DNA of 30,457 bases from Candidatus Sumerlaeota bacterium (GCA_026398575.1 JAPLSP010000714.1:1-30457); one strand, 5' to 3'. Counted from the stretch's first letter, positions 6,502 through 14,476 are shown. The notes: generated from the sequence alone by a model not told the origin. A program made the numbers and translations.

Positions 6502-8904
6502 ATGAATATCGAAGCATGCCTTGAGGCGTATCTAAAAGATGCGGCGCTAGATGAACCGAAGCGCAAGGCGCTCGAAGCGGAACTTTCTTCCTGCCTGCAA
6601 GCAGCCTGTTCCGAGCGAATCCAGAACGGCCTGCCTCGCGATGAAGCCGAGCGCCGGGCCACCCTTCAATTCACTCATCTCAATCCTCGAACCCTTCTGC
6701 CTGAGTTCAAGAGAGTATGGGGGACGCTCTTCCTAAATGCGATTTTGTCTTCGATTGGGATCATCGGCATCATGGCTTTTATCCCCTTATTGGATTTTCT
6801 CCAAGTCGAATTCTACATCGCGCACAAGACCCTGATCACACTGGCGATCCCGGCATACATTCTTCTGGCGCCGCTCTTTCAACTCTTCATGCGCCATTTC
6901 TTTTCAGCATGGATTCGCATAGTGGATAGCAGGCTGTGCATCCGGAAAAACATATTCCGGGAGCGGCGCATCTTTTTTGAAGAAATCCGGGAAGTGAGAT
7001 TCCAACCATGGCATGCTCTGGGAAGGCGCAATCTGTTGGTTGAAACCGATCAAGGTGATTGCGTTCTTGAGTCCGCCGCGCCTGGTTTCTTGCTTGCAGT
7101 CTTGGCATCGCGCGCCCTGGCTAAGGATCGTCTTGCGCCTGAAGTCGCCGAATATCTTCAATCGTATGGGTTATCATCAAAACCTGATGCTCCCTGGCTC
7201 AACACCGCACAGTACATTGGCAGAGCGACGGCTTTGTTGCTATGGATTGTCGCTCTGCCTGCGCTCTGGAAAGGAGAGGGTATTCCCTGGGTGGCAGGGA
7301 TAGCATTCGCGCTGAGCGCTTTGCTACTGATTCCCTGGGTGACTGTCAGCCATGAAGAACACAAGCGCGTGGCGGCATACTTGCTGTGGAATCTGCTGCT
7401 ATGCCCGCTCCTATGGGCAATAACAGGCTGGATAACAGGCAGGTTGGCCTATATCCAGTGGGCGACCATTGTTTTCGCGATTTATGCAATCTGCGCTCTG
7501 GCCGCGATCAGGTGGAACGGACATCCCAGGCATTTGATTCCGGCCTTGAGCGCTGTATTTGCAGTGATGATACTGTCAGTGGCGCTGGTTCCCGGGAACA
7601 GAGCCTCGAGAACTGAGACCTTGTTCCATGGCAATAGCACTATGCCATCTTTTCAATGGCTGCATGAAGGACAAGGAGCAGCTTTCATTGACGATCCGCC
7701 GGATCTGCCACACGAAAAGAAGAGAGAAGCGGTTTTATATGTACTCACGCCCGGAGGCGAGCGTCGCGAGTTCGATTTGCCCCGCGAACCGATGGGATTC
7801 TTCCCGGTTCGGGAGAAGGATTCCATCGCGATGGTGGCTTCGACCACATCCTGCAGCAAATCTTTGCCCCTGATCCGCCTTCGGAATCTTAAGGAACTGG
7901 AGAAAAGCAATAACCTGCCGGATTGCTGGTGTTTGGGCCGAATGGGCGCGAGCGCTGAGGAAATATGGTCATTGGACGGCAGATTCCTGCTACATGCCGC
8001 TTGCGCTGACCGGGCGCGATCGGATCGCCAGGATGCGGCGGAATATGCGGCTTTCGATACGACCACAAAACAGGACATTCTGCTTCAGGGACAAGGCGTG
8101 CTTTGCGACGCACGCTGGCATGACGATCATCACTTTGAAGCGCTCGCGCTTATCACCCCTTCCGCCGCAGTAACAAAGACGACCGCCGCCAGGCGCATTG
8201 AAATCGAATTGCGCGAGTACGACGCTCTCACAGGCGCCTATGGCATCGCATGGCGGCAGACCATTACCTATCATTCAACGATTCCGTATATTGAAAACAG
8301 TTTTCTTCACTTGCGTGGATCATCTCTGGCGTTAATCCGGGAGTGTTGCGTCCCTGATCCCCAGTCAACGGATACGGTCACGCTATATCTTGTGAACTTA
8401 CGAGATGGACAGCGCAAAAAGATCGGACATGGACCAACACAGGAATTGATGTGGGAATGGGACTGGAATTCGCGGCTGCAATTATTAACCGGCCTATGCC
8501 GCGCGCAGGAAACCGGCGGGCCTAATAGCCTGGTAATATTTTCCTTTGAGCGTGGCATCGTTGCGCGCAAGGACTTGCCACCTGATGCGGTTGTGCAAGG
8601 TCCTCACCTTTCTCCTGATGGGAAGAAGGTCTTTTATATTTGCCGATCCAAAAGCCGACGTTACATTGTCAGCGCGTGGTCCCAGCCGGAAGTATGGAAT
8701 ACGGTCACGGGCGCAACAAGAAGGATTTACTACCTCGGAGCGCTTCAGAGTATGTTTGCATCCGGCTATGAATACACTACAGGCGACTATGCGCCATTGC
8801 AGTGGGCGCCGGACAGCGGCAGCATCGTGATGCCTATTTTGAAGCAACTTTCTTTGAGCGATGGTCAAAAACTTGCGCTATTCAGAATATGGATTGAAGA
8901 TTAG
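6502..8904 (+). CDS. Multi-domain membrane protein: HAAS-like N-terminus, membrane segments, propeller-like C-terminus
   Basis: A GGGAGG ribosome binding site at 6490-6495 supports the ATG at 6502. Residues 1-60 (about ten-residue helices, then GLPRDEAERRATLQF) resemble the HAAS/permease-prefix domain found on membrane proteins controlled by PadR-type regulators. Membrane segments are predicted at about 76-98, 110-130, 242-257, 264-282, 291-309, 317-337 and 345-364. Residues 138-195, between the second and third, resemble a small bacterial PH-like domain (VDSRLCIRKNIF...FFEEIREVRFQPW). Residues 365-800 look extracytoplasmic and beta-rich, with WD40/TolB-like phrases (HLSPDGKKVFYI; LQWAPDSGSIVM) as in a beta-propeller. 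It follows recD2 by 19 bases, but codon use differs. No enzyme motif is visible, so a sensory or scaffold role is inference. Confidence 0.7.
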   Translation: MNIEACLEAYLKDAALDEPKRKALEAELSSCLQAACSERIQNGLPRDEAERRATLQFTHLNPRTLLPEFKRVWGTLFLNAILSSIGIIGIMAFIPLLDFLQVEFYIAHKTLITLAIPAYILLAPLFQLFMRHFFSAWIRIVDSRLCIRKNIFRERRIFFEEIREVRFQPWHALGRRNLLVETDQGDCVLESAAPGFLLAVLASRALAKDRLAPEVAEYLQSYGLSSKPDAPWLNTAQYIGRATALLLWIVALPALWKGEGIPWVAGIAFALSALLLIPWVTVSHEEHKRVAAYLLWNLLLCPLLWAITGWITGRLAYIQWATIVFAIYAICALAAIRWNGHPRHLIPALSAVFAVMILSVALVPGNRASRTETLFHGNSTMPSFQWLHEGQGAAFIDDPPDLPHEKKREAVLYVLTPGGERREFDLPREPMGFFPVREKDSIAMVASTTSCSKSLPLIRLRNLKELEKSNNLPDCWCLGRMGASAEEIWSLDGRFLLHAACADRARSDRQDAAEYAAFDTTTKQDILLQGQGVLCDARWHDDHHFEALALITPSAAVTKTTAARRIEIELREYDALTGAYGIAWRQTITYHSTIPYIENSFLHLRGSSLALIRECCVPDPQSTDTVTLYLVNLRDGQRKKIGHGPTQELMWEWDWNSRLQLLTGLCRAQETGGPNSLVIFSFERGIVARKDLPPDAVVQGPHLSPDGKKVFYICRSKSRRYIVSAWSQPEVWNTVTGATRRIYYLGALQSMFASGYEYTTGDYAPLQWAPDSGSIVMPILKQLSLSDGQKLALFRIWIED

Positions 8905-9007
8905 TAGGATATTCTGTCCGCAATCAGCCCAAGACCATCTGCCGTTATCAAGTGATTGTGAGATTGTATTTCAGTTTCCATTTTCAGCAACCTGTCCTTG
9001 GTCACAC

Positions 9008-9760
9008 ATGTCTAAACTACTGGATATATGCCTGCTCTCTCCCGATCAGACGGAGAGCATTGAGTCTCTGCTGAGGGAGGGAGAGTCCGAAGCTGCCCGC
9101 GATGCTCTCGGGCGCACGGCTCTGCATCTTTGCGCCACCGCCTGCTGGTCGCGCGAAGTTGAAAATACTGTGCAGCTTTTGCTGAGATATGGCGCAGACA
9201 TAGAGGCGCGCGCCGACAGAGGCGAGGAGTCTGTCAGCTTGTTGGACATGCCCGGAACGGGATGGACGCCCTTGATATACGCGGTATGGGAAGGAAGCGC
9301 TGGATCGGTTCTATGCTTCTTGAAGGCAGGCGCCAATGTAAATGCGCGTGATACGAAAGGCTACACGCCACTCATGCTAACATGCGCGCAGACCAAGGAC
9401 TTGCGCATGAAAATAAAGTATTTGCTTCATCACGGAGCCAATCCGCGCACTGTGGCACAAGACTCTCGAACTGCGATGATGATTTTGCTGAAACATCGCA
9501 AATACTGCATGAGGCGCCTTGCAGACCCTTCTCTGCCAGCCCAGGATCGCGAGCTGCGAAACAAATTCAGAACAGGTTTTATAAAGATTCTCAAAGAGAC
9601 AGGATTTGAGCCAAAAGCCGACACGGTTCCTGACATTACGATTTCTGGCTCCATCAGTGAGCATATCAATCATAAAATTCGGACTATTGATGAGGCCATC
9701 GGCACACTGAGAAAGGCGCTTTCTGCTTCACAGAAACACTCCATGCCCATGCAACAATAG
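9008..9760 (+). CDS. Ankyrin-repeat protein
   Basis: From the ATG at 9008 the protein has 250 residues. Three to four ankyrin repeats are legible: DALGRTALHLCATACW...VQLLLRYGADIEAR, GWTPLIYAVWEGSAGSVLCFLKAGANVNAR and KGYTPLMLTCAQ...IKYLLHHGANPRT. The remainder is a helical tail with no domain I recognise. Ankyrin repeats mediate protein-protein contact and indicate neither catalysis nor localisation; no signal peptide or membrane segment is visible. The frame is open upstream to 8861, overlapping the preceding gene, but the sequence before 9008 (IFCPQSAQDHLP) is not repeat-like, so the later ATG is preferred. It may be co-transcribed with the upstream membrane protein about 100 bases away. 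Confidence 0.85.
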   Translation: MSKLLDICLLSPDQTESIESLLREGESEAARDALGRTALHLCATACWSREVENTVQLLLRYGADIEARADRGEESVSLLDMPGTGWTPLIYAVWEGSAGSVLCFLKAGANVNARDTKGYTPLMLTCAQTKDLRMKIKYLLHHGANPRTVAQDSRTAMMILLKHRKYCMRRLADPSLPAQDRELRNKFRTGFIKILKETGFEPKADTVPDITISGSISEHINHKIRTIDEAIGTLRKALSASQKHSMPMQQ

Positions 9761-9773
9761 CCACCAACGCCGC

Positions 9774-9803
9774 TTGACACCGGCATTTTTCCGCCGTTAT
9801 CCT
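9774..9803 (+). promoter_or_regulatory. Possible sigma70-type promoter
   Basis: A perfect TTGACA at 9774-9779 is followed after 18 bases by TATCCT (9798-9803), which matches four of six consensus -10 positions. It is well placed to drive the small gene at 9859 and the sugar kinase at 10068. The -10 is weak, so this is tentative. Confidence 0.35.
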
Positions 9804-9858
9804 CATTTCGGCGTTGTGTAAGTCATTGAGCAGGAACTTGCGCTTACCGAGCAGCAAC

Positions 9859-10029
9859 ATGAACGCAATAAATGAAGAGGATTCTGGTCAACACCAGCGA
9901 GAGCAATTGCTGATGCTGATGTATTTGGCGCAAGGAGAAGACAGCTATCGGACCAAGCCGCCGATTCCACACAGTAAAATCAAGCGCCTGTTTACCGAGC
10001 GCCATACCAAAGGCAAAGACAATTCCTAA
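9859..10029 (+). CDS. Small hypothetical protein
   Basis: A 56-residue frame starts at the ATG at 9859 (MNAINEEDSGQHQREQLL...); the frame is open back to 9814. The product is hydrophilic, helix-prone in the middle (REQLLMLMYLAQGED) and basic at the end (KIKRLFTERHTKGKD), a composition like small DNA-binding or antitoxin-type proteins. I recognise no family. It ends 38 bases before the kinase start and shares a possible promoter at 9774. Reality as a gene is moderately likely; function is unknown. Confidence 0.45.
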   Translation: MNAINEEDSGQHQREQLLMLMYLAQGEDSYRTKPPIPHSKIKRLFTERHTKGKDNS

Positions 10030-10067
10030 CGCTATCTGGAATAAATAACATCAAGGAGCAAAGCAAA

Positions 10068-11039
10068 ATGAGCCAAGACCTATGTCTGGGAGTGGATTTG
10101 GGGGGGACGAACATCAAGGTCGCGCTGGTGACCGAGGATGGGAAGGTCATCAAGAAAGTTTCAGTTCCCACGGAAGCGGAGAACGGGCCGCAGCACGTTC
10201 TATCGCGTATCGCGTCAGAGGGGCTGAAGCTGGCGTCGCAGCGGCCGAAGGAAATGAAGGTCGTCTGCGTTGGCGTGGGATTGCCCGGACCGATGAACTC
10301 GGAACTCGGGATCGTCTATGAGGCGCCCAATATGCCGGGATGGAATAACATCGAGGCGCGGCGCATTCTGCGCGAGAAGATGAAACTACCCGTCGCGCTC
10401 AACAACGACGCCAACTGCGCGGCGTGGGGAGAGTATTTCGCCGGCGCTGGCAGGGGCTGCCGTTCGATGGTCTGCATGACGCTCGGGACGGGCATCGGCG
10501 GCGGGATCATCATTGACGGCAAGCTCTTCAAGGGCGCGTGCGATTCGGCGGGCGAGATCGGGCACATGACGATCAAGTATGACTCGGAAATGCCATATTA
10601 TATAACGCCCGGCGCCTTCGAGAGTCTGGCTTCGGCCACGGGGCTGGCGCGATTTGCGCGCATGGCGATCGAAAGCGGCGAAAAGACGACGCTGAAACTC
10701 GACCCGAACGACGCTTCGCGTCCATCGGCGCGCGACGTGTATGAAGCGGCGGAAAAAGGCGACGCGGTGGCCGCGCGCTTGATGGATCAGGCCGGCATGT
10801 TGCTGGGCGTCGGCGTCTCGAACATGATCAATATTTTAAATCCCGATTGTATCGTCTTCACGGGCGGGATGGCGGCGTGCTGGAAGCGGATCGAAGGGCC
10901 GACGATGGCCGAGGCGAAGCGGCGCGCGTTCCGGCGTCCGTTTGAGGCATGCCACGTGCGGCTGGGAGAGCTCTGGGAGGATGCCGGTGTCATCGGGGCG
11001 GCGGGGTTGGGATTTATTGAGATGAAGAACGCCAAGTAG
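10068..11039 (+). CDS. ROK-family sugar kinase (probable glucokinase) lacking the zinc cysteines
   Basis: The 323-residue protein has the ROK signature set: a phosphate-binding start GVDLGGTNIKVALV at residues 8-21, NNDANCAAWGEYFAGAG with the catalytic Asp, MTLGTGIGGGIIIDG, and AGEIGHM. Such enzymes phosphorylate glucose or related sugars at C6 with ATP. After GEIGHM most ROK proteins carry a CxCGxxGCxE zinc site. Here the aligned residues read PYYITPGAFE, so all three cysteines are lost while the Gly and Glu remain. The start has an AAGGAG ribosome binding site (10053-10058), 9 bases upstream. Substrate is inferred from family resemblance only, hence no gene symbol. Confidence 0.88.
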   Translation: MSQDLCLGVDLGGTNIKVALVTEDGKVIKKVSVPTEAENGPQHVLSRIASEGLKLASQRPKEMKVVCVGVGLPGPMNSELGIVYEAPNMPGWNNIEARRILREKMKLPVALNNDANCAAWGEYFAGAGRGCRSMVCMTLGTGIGGGIIIDGKLFKGACDSAGEIGHMTIKYDSEMPYYITPGAFESLASATGLARFARMAIESGEKTTLKLDPNDASRPSARDVYEAAEKGDAVAARLMDQAGMLLGVGVSNMINILNPDCIVFTGGMAACWKRIEGPTMAEAKRRAFRRPFEACHVRLGELWEDAGVIGAAGLGFIEMKNAK

Positions 11040-11045
11040 GAGAGG

Positions 11046-11141
11046 CCAATCTGAAGATTGGGGAAGACACCACCTGAAGGTGGAACTCCAAACACAATCT
11101 GAAGATTGTACTCCGAACAAGACTCCAAACGGAACTTCAAA
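11046..11141. repeat. Three TGAA-loop hairpins with interleaved ctccaaac units
   Basis: Three perfect mini-hairpins follow the kinase stop: ccaatcTGAAgattgg (11046-11061), ccaccTGAAggtgg (11070-11083) and acaatcTGAAgattgt (11094-11109). Each has a 4-base TGAA loop. Between and after them are four variants of the unit ctccaaac (11086-11141). The loops match the hairpins at 97-294 and 3911-4020, but the stems are different sequences, so structure rather than sequence is shared. Confidence 0.75.
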
Positions 11142-11143
11142 CG

Positions 11144-11848
11144 ATGAAGAATCGTCAATCGTCAATCGTCAATCATCAATCCCCCAAGACGGTGCATTTG
11201 GGATTCGCCAAGGTGGATGCGCACCGCCATGCGCGGCGCGGCATTCCTGAAGTCATTTATGGCGAATCGAAATCCGCGGAGCATATCATTGCGATCGTCC
11301 GCGCGATCGAGCAAGCGGGACAAAACGTCCTGTGCACGCGCATCAGCCCCGAGAAAGCCAAAGCGATCCAGCGCAAGGTCAAGGGGCTAAAATATAACGC
11401 GCTCGCGCGCACACTGATGAAAACGCCATATCCGCCCGAAAAGGCGCCGGGAAAAATCCTCGTGATATGCGCCGGAACTTCGGACCTGTCCGTGGCCGAG
11501 GAAGCCGCGGTCACACTGGAGTTCCTGAACGACCGCATCGAGCGCATCTGCGACGTGGGAGTGGCGGGGATTCACCGTCTGTTGGAACACAGCGAAGCGA
11601 TCCAGCAAGCGTCTGTCATCGTGTGTGTGGCGGGCATGGAGGGCGCGCTGCCGAGCGTCGTGGCGGGACTGACGCGCGCCCCGGTGATCGCCGTTCCGAC
11701 GAGCGTCGGCTATGGCGCTGCGTTCGGCGGCGTGACCGCGCTGCTGGCGATGCTCAATTCATGCAGCGGCGGCGTGGCGGTGGTCAACATAGACAACGGC
11801 TTCGGCGCGGCGCAATTGGCGGATCAGATTCTGCGACGGCAGGTTTGA
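11144..11848 (+). CDS. larB: Nickel-pincer cofactor biosynthesis protein LarB
   Basis: LarB carboxylates and hydrolyses nicotinic acid adenine dinucleotide in the first step of the nickel-pincer nucleotide cofactor of lactate racemase-type enzymes. It has a PurE-like fold. Diagnostic segments are LGFAKVDAHRHARRGIPEV, ICAGTSDLSVAEEAAVT, CDVGVAGIHRL, AGMEGALPSVVAGL and PTSVGYGAAFGGVTALL. Family members usually carry about 30 more residues at the N-terminus. Here the first 16 codons from the ATG at 11144 come from a caatcgt simple repeat, so translation may really begin at GTG 11192. LarC, LarE and LarA are not in the window, so pathway completeness cannot be judged. Confidence 0.88.
   Translation: MKNRQSSIVNHQSPKTVHLGFAKVDAHRHARRGIPEVIYGESKSAEHIIAIVRAIEQAGQNVLCTRISPEKAKAIQRKVKGLKYNALARTLMKTPYPPEKAPGKILVICAGTSDLSVAEEAAVTLEFLNDRIERICDVGVAGIHRLLEHSEAIQQASVIVCVAGMEGALPSVVAGLTRAPVIAVPTSVGYGAAFGGVTALLAMLNSCSGGVAVVNIDNGFGAAQLADQILRRQV
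11154..11182. repeat. Heptamer simple repeat in the larB start region
   Basis: The unit gtcaatc is repeated about four times with small changes (cgtcaatcgtcaatc... then atcatcaatcc). It lies inside the proposed first codons of larB and encodes a non-conserved peptide. Confidence 0.7.
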
Positions 11849-11867
11849 AAGCCAAAAAAAGTTGTCG

Positions 11868-11921
11868 GTTCTTCGTCGGACTGGTCAGACCCGTCGGACG
11901 CGTCAGACCAGTCGGAGCGCC
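11868..11921. repeat. gtcgga/gtcaga repeat forming a hairpin between larB and the GT2 gene
   Basis: The spacer contains ggactggtc (from about 11879) and its reverse complement gaccagtc (about 11906-11913), giving an 8-bp stem, with further gtcgga/gtcaga units in the loop and flanks. A T tract (11959-11965) lies well downstream and next to the GT2 start, so this is not a clear intrinsic terminator. Confidence 0.55.
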
Positions 11922-11966
11922 GATTCTCCGGGCAAATCCGGCCGATCCCAATCTACAATTTTTTTC

Positions 11967-12656
11967 ATGAAGCTCTCCGTCATCATTCCCGTCTATAACG
12001 AACACCGCACGATCGAGTTGCTTCTCGACCGGGTGCGGGCCGTGGATATTCAGGCGGACAAAGAGATCATCGTCGTGGATGGCCGCTCGATTGACGGCAC
12101 GCGCGAGCTCCTGCGCGCGCAGGAGACGGCGCGCGGCGATTTACGCGTGATTTATCAGGAAACGCGCAATGGCCGCGGCGGCGCGCTCAAGGAAGGAATC
12201 GCCATCGCGACGGGCGACGTCGTTCTTTTTCAGGACGCCGATCTGGAGCTGGACCCGGAGGATTATCCCGCGCTGCTCGAACCGATCAGCAGCGGCAAGG
12301 CCCGGGTGGTCTTCGGGTCGCGCTTCCTCGAAGGCCGCCCGATCATGACACTGCTGCAATACCTTGGGAACCGCGCCGTCACGGAGGCGGTCAACCTGCT
12401 TTATCGCGCGCGCCTGACGGACGTTGAGACGTGCTATCAGGTTTTCCCGCGCGAGGTCTTGCAGGCAATGCGGATTCATGCCAACGATTTTGCATTCACG
12501 GTCGAGCTGACGGTGAAGATTCTGAAGGCGGGTTACAAGATTCAGGAAATCCCGATCCGCTACGTTCCGCGCGGGCGCTCGGAAGGCAAGAAAGTGCGCT
12601 GGGCAGACGGCTTCGCATCGCTTTATACGCTGGCTAAGTACCGATTCATGGATTAA
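11967..12656 (+). CDS. Family 2 glycosyltransferase (dolichol-phosphate mannosyltransferase-like)
   Basis: The 229-residue protein begins LSVIIPVYNE, the nucleotide-sugar binding strand of GT2 enzymes. It continues with IIVVDGRSIDGT, RNGRGGALKEGIAIATGDVVLFQDADLELDPED (the DxD metal and nucleotide site at about residue 90) and GSRF. The C-terminal half (VEIPIRYVPR-type segment, here IQEIPIRYVPRGRSEGKK) is typical of single-domain DPM1-like enzymes that load a sugar onto a polyprenyl phosphate. There is no C-terminal membrane segment, so it may be peripheral. Such a donor would suit the GT-C-like membrane enzymes further down. The ATG at 11967 is chosen because conserved sequence starts immediately after it; the longer frame upstream is repeat. 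Confidence 0.88.
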   Translation: MKLSVIIPVYNEHRTIELLLDRVRAVDIQADKEIIVVDGRSIDGTRELLRAQETARGDLRVIYQETRNGRGGALKEGIAIATGDVVLFQDADLELDPEDYPALLEPISSGKARVVFGSRFLEGRPIMTLLQYLGNRAVTEAVNLLYRARLTDVETCYQVFPREVLQAMRIHANDFAFTVELTVKILKAGYKIQEIPIRYVPRGRSEGKKVRWADGFASLYTLAKYRFMD

Positions 12657-12678
12657 GATCAGTTGATAGGAGTTTGGA

Positions 12679-12909
12679 ATGTGGAGGCTGGCGATGGCAA
12701 AAGCAAATAAAAATGCCCAGAAAAAGAGAGCCAAGGTTGTGGCTTGCTCTTTACCGCCAAGCAAGTCACGCGCAAGCATCGCTTCAAGAGAGCGGCGTTT
12801 CCGAGACTCGGAATTAATGATTGCGCTTGTTGGCGCTGTGGGAACAGAGCTAAGCAAAATTGCCAGTATTCTTGAAGAAAGATTAAAAGCATCCCAATAC
12901 AACGTTTAG
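12679..12909 (+). CDS. N-terminal fragment of AvcD/DCD-type antiphage deaminase (ends at in-frame TAG)
   Basis: This 76-codon frame ends in a TAG at 12907-12909. Its tail, ELMIALVGAVGTELSKIASI, matches the P-loop-like start of the N-terminal NTPase domain of antiphage dCTP/deoxycytidylate deaminases (AvcD/DCD), which typically read ...LVGxVGT.... The reading frame of the following deaminase gene is the same and begins five codons after the stop. Without the TAG the two would form one protein of about 527 residues, the family length. Two starts are possible: ATG 12679 with AGGAG at 12668, or ATG 12694 with GGAGG at 12682. The stretch before the P-loop is basic and low in conservation. Either the gene is broken, or the stop is read through or is a sequencing error. 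Confidence 0.7.
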   Translation: MWRLAMAKANKNAQKKRAKVVACSLPPSKSRASIASRERRFRDSELMIALVGAVGTELSKIASILEERLKASQYNV

Positions 12910-12924
12910 CAAGTACGGGTTTCT

Positions 12925-14262
12925 ATGGATATCATACCTCGGATTGTCTCAACCGGCAAGCTTGAAGGCCAAAAAGAGTATATCCGAATCAGCAAGCTGA
13001 TGGATGCCGGCAATGAAGCTCGCAGAAAAACGGGAGACAACTCGATTCTTGCTCTTGGCGCCGCCTCCTTGATTTCCTCTAACCGGCAAAAGGAAAGCAA
13101 CGGCAGTTCGCGGCATAAGCCACGGCAAGCGTATATTGTCAGCTCGCTGAAACATCCTGAGGAGGTAAGAGAATTTCGAAATATCTATCCTCAAGGTTTC
13201 TACCTTCTAGGAGTATATTCAGACGAGGAGCGCCGCAAGAATTATTTAATGAAAGAAAAACTGATGAAGGAGCAGGAAGCAAAAGAGCTAATATTGCGCG
13301 ACCAAGATGAACGCCTTCCGCATGGTCAACATGTCACGGATACTTTTCATTTGTCAGATTTTTTTGTGAAGTTGGATGGCGATGAGGATCAGCTCAAAAA
13401 TAGTATATGGCGCATCCTTGAGATATTATTCAGCCATCCCTATAAAACCCCTACTTTCAACGAATATTCCATGTTTTTGGCATTTGCGGCATCCTTGCGA
13501 TCTGCCGATTTATCACGGCAAGTTGGCGCCGTTATTGCGAAGAATAACGAAATACTCGCCACAGGCGCTAATGATTGTCCCCGATATGGCGGAGGGCTTT
13601 ATTGGCCAGAGCTAAATATAAAGACCAAAAATATTGAAGATAAACCCGGCGGGCGTGATTATAAACGTGGTGAAGACTCTAACAAAGCAGAGCAGAATAA
13701 ACTAATCAATGAAATCTTGGAGAAAGCTTCCGAGAAGAACATAGACAAAGAAACTTTGCGCGCAGTGCTTAGATCAAGCCGGATTGATGACCTTACAGAA
13801 TTTGGGCGGGTTGTGCATGCGGAAATGGAAGCTCTTTTATGCTGCGCGCGTAACAGCATCAGTACGCATGGAGCGACATTGTATTGTACGACATTTCCAT
13901 GTCATAATTGCGCAAAGCATATTATCGCAGCAGGAATCGAGCGCGTTGTCTATATCGAGCCTTATCAAAAAAGCAAGGCCGCTGAATTTCATAATGACTC
14001 AATAGTTATGGGTTTTGAGGACAGAGATGATGCCGTCCGATTTGAGCCGTTTGTTGGAATTGGTCCTCGAAGGTTCTTCGATCTGTTTTCGCAGAAATTA
14101 GGCTCGGGATACCCAATAAAAAGAAATATCGAAGGGCGGTCTTGGGTTTGGCAGCCTGGAGATGCCTGCTTGCGTCTGCAGATGCTTCCGTGTTCTTATC
14201 TTGACCTCGAATCAATCGCGAGCAATATGTTTTATAACGCCCAAAAAATGGAGGAAAGATGA
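12925..14262 (+). CDS. Antiphage deoxycytidine nucleotide deaminase, AvcD/DCD type (main part)
   Basis: This family protects cells from phage by deaminating dCTP/dCMP and draining the dC pool. The 445-residue frame contains the rest of the N-terminal P-loop domain (RISKLMDAGNEARRKTGD; YIVSSLKHPEEVREFR; FYLLGVYSDEERR; VTDTFHLSDFFVKL) and the zinc deaminase domain. The latter has QVGAVIAKNNEILATGANDCP, His298-Ala-Glu300 (VVHAEMEALL) and Pro325-Cys326-x-x-Cys329, so all catalytic and zinc residues are kept. It lacks the first NTPase strand and loop, which lie before the in-frame TAG at 12907. No good ribosome binding site precedes the ATG at 12925, so independent translation would be weak. The gene is AT-richer than its glycan neighbours, suggesting acquisition. 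Confidence 0.85.
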   Translation: MDIIPRIVSTGKLEGQKEYIRISKLMDAGNEARRKTGDNSILALGAASLISSNRQKESNGSSRHKPRQAYIVSSLKHPEEVREFRNIYPQGFYLLGVYSDEERRKNYLMKEKLMKEQEAKELILRDQDERLPHGQHVTDTFHLSDFFVKLDGDEDQLKNSIWRILEILFSHPYKTPTFNEYSMFLAFAASLRSADLSRQVGAVIAKNNEILATGANDCPRYGGGLYWPELNIKTKNIEDKPGGRDYKRGEDSNKAEQNKLINEILEKASEKNIDKETLRAVLRSSRIDDLTEFGRVVHAEMEALLCCARNSISTHGATLYCTTFPCHNCAKHIIAAGIERVVYIEPYQKSKAAEFHNDSIVMGFEDRDDAVRFEPFVGIGPRRFFDLFSQKLGSGYPIKRNIEGRSWVWQPGDACLRLQMLPCSYLDLESIASNMFYNAQKMEER

Positions 14263-14263
14263 A

Positions 14264-14476
14264 ATGGCTAAACACTGGAAGGAGCCTTCACGCAGCGATA
14301 GCCAAGATGCGTTTGAGAACCACTTGAAACAGGCGAATCACATGGTTAGTTCCTGGCCATCATGGATGCAAACAGTATTAGGCGAGAGGGAATATATGCC
14401 TAAACCGGAACTGAAGGAAAATATTAGATCCGGCGGTGGCATAGCTGTACATAAATCTTTGGGGAAAAATTCATAA
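14264..14476 (+). CDS. Small protein downstream of the deaminase, possible partner
   Basis: A 70-residue frame starts at ATG 14264, two bases after the deaminase stop (TGA 14260-14262). A GGAGGAAAG ribosome binding site lies at 14250-14258, inside the end of the deaminase gene. It is therefore almost certainly translated with it. The sequence is hydrophilic, with a helical region (DAFENHLKQANHMVSSWPSW) and a flexible Gly-rich end. I do not recognise a characterised family. V. cholerae AvcD is controlled by a small inhibitor (AvcI) encoded upstream. This product is downstream, so equivalence is only a possibility. Confidence 0.65.
   Translation: MAKHWKEPSRSDSQDAFENHLKQANHMVSSWPSWMQTVLGEREYMPKPELKENIRSGGGIAVHKSLGKNS

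Noticed and set aside
8861..9007. Extended N-terminus of the ankyrin protein
   Set aside because: It overlaps the end of the preceding gene and lacks ankyrin-like sequence.
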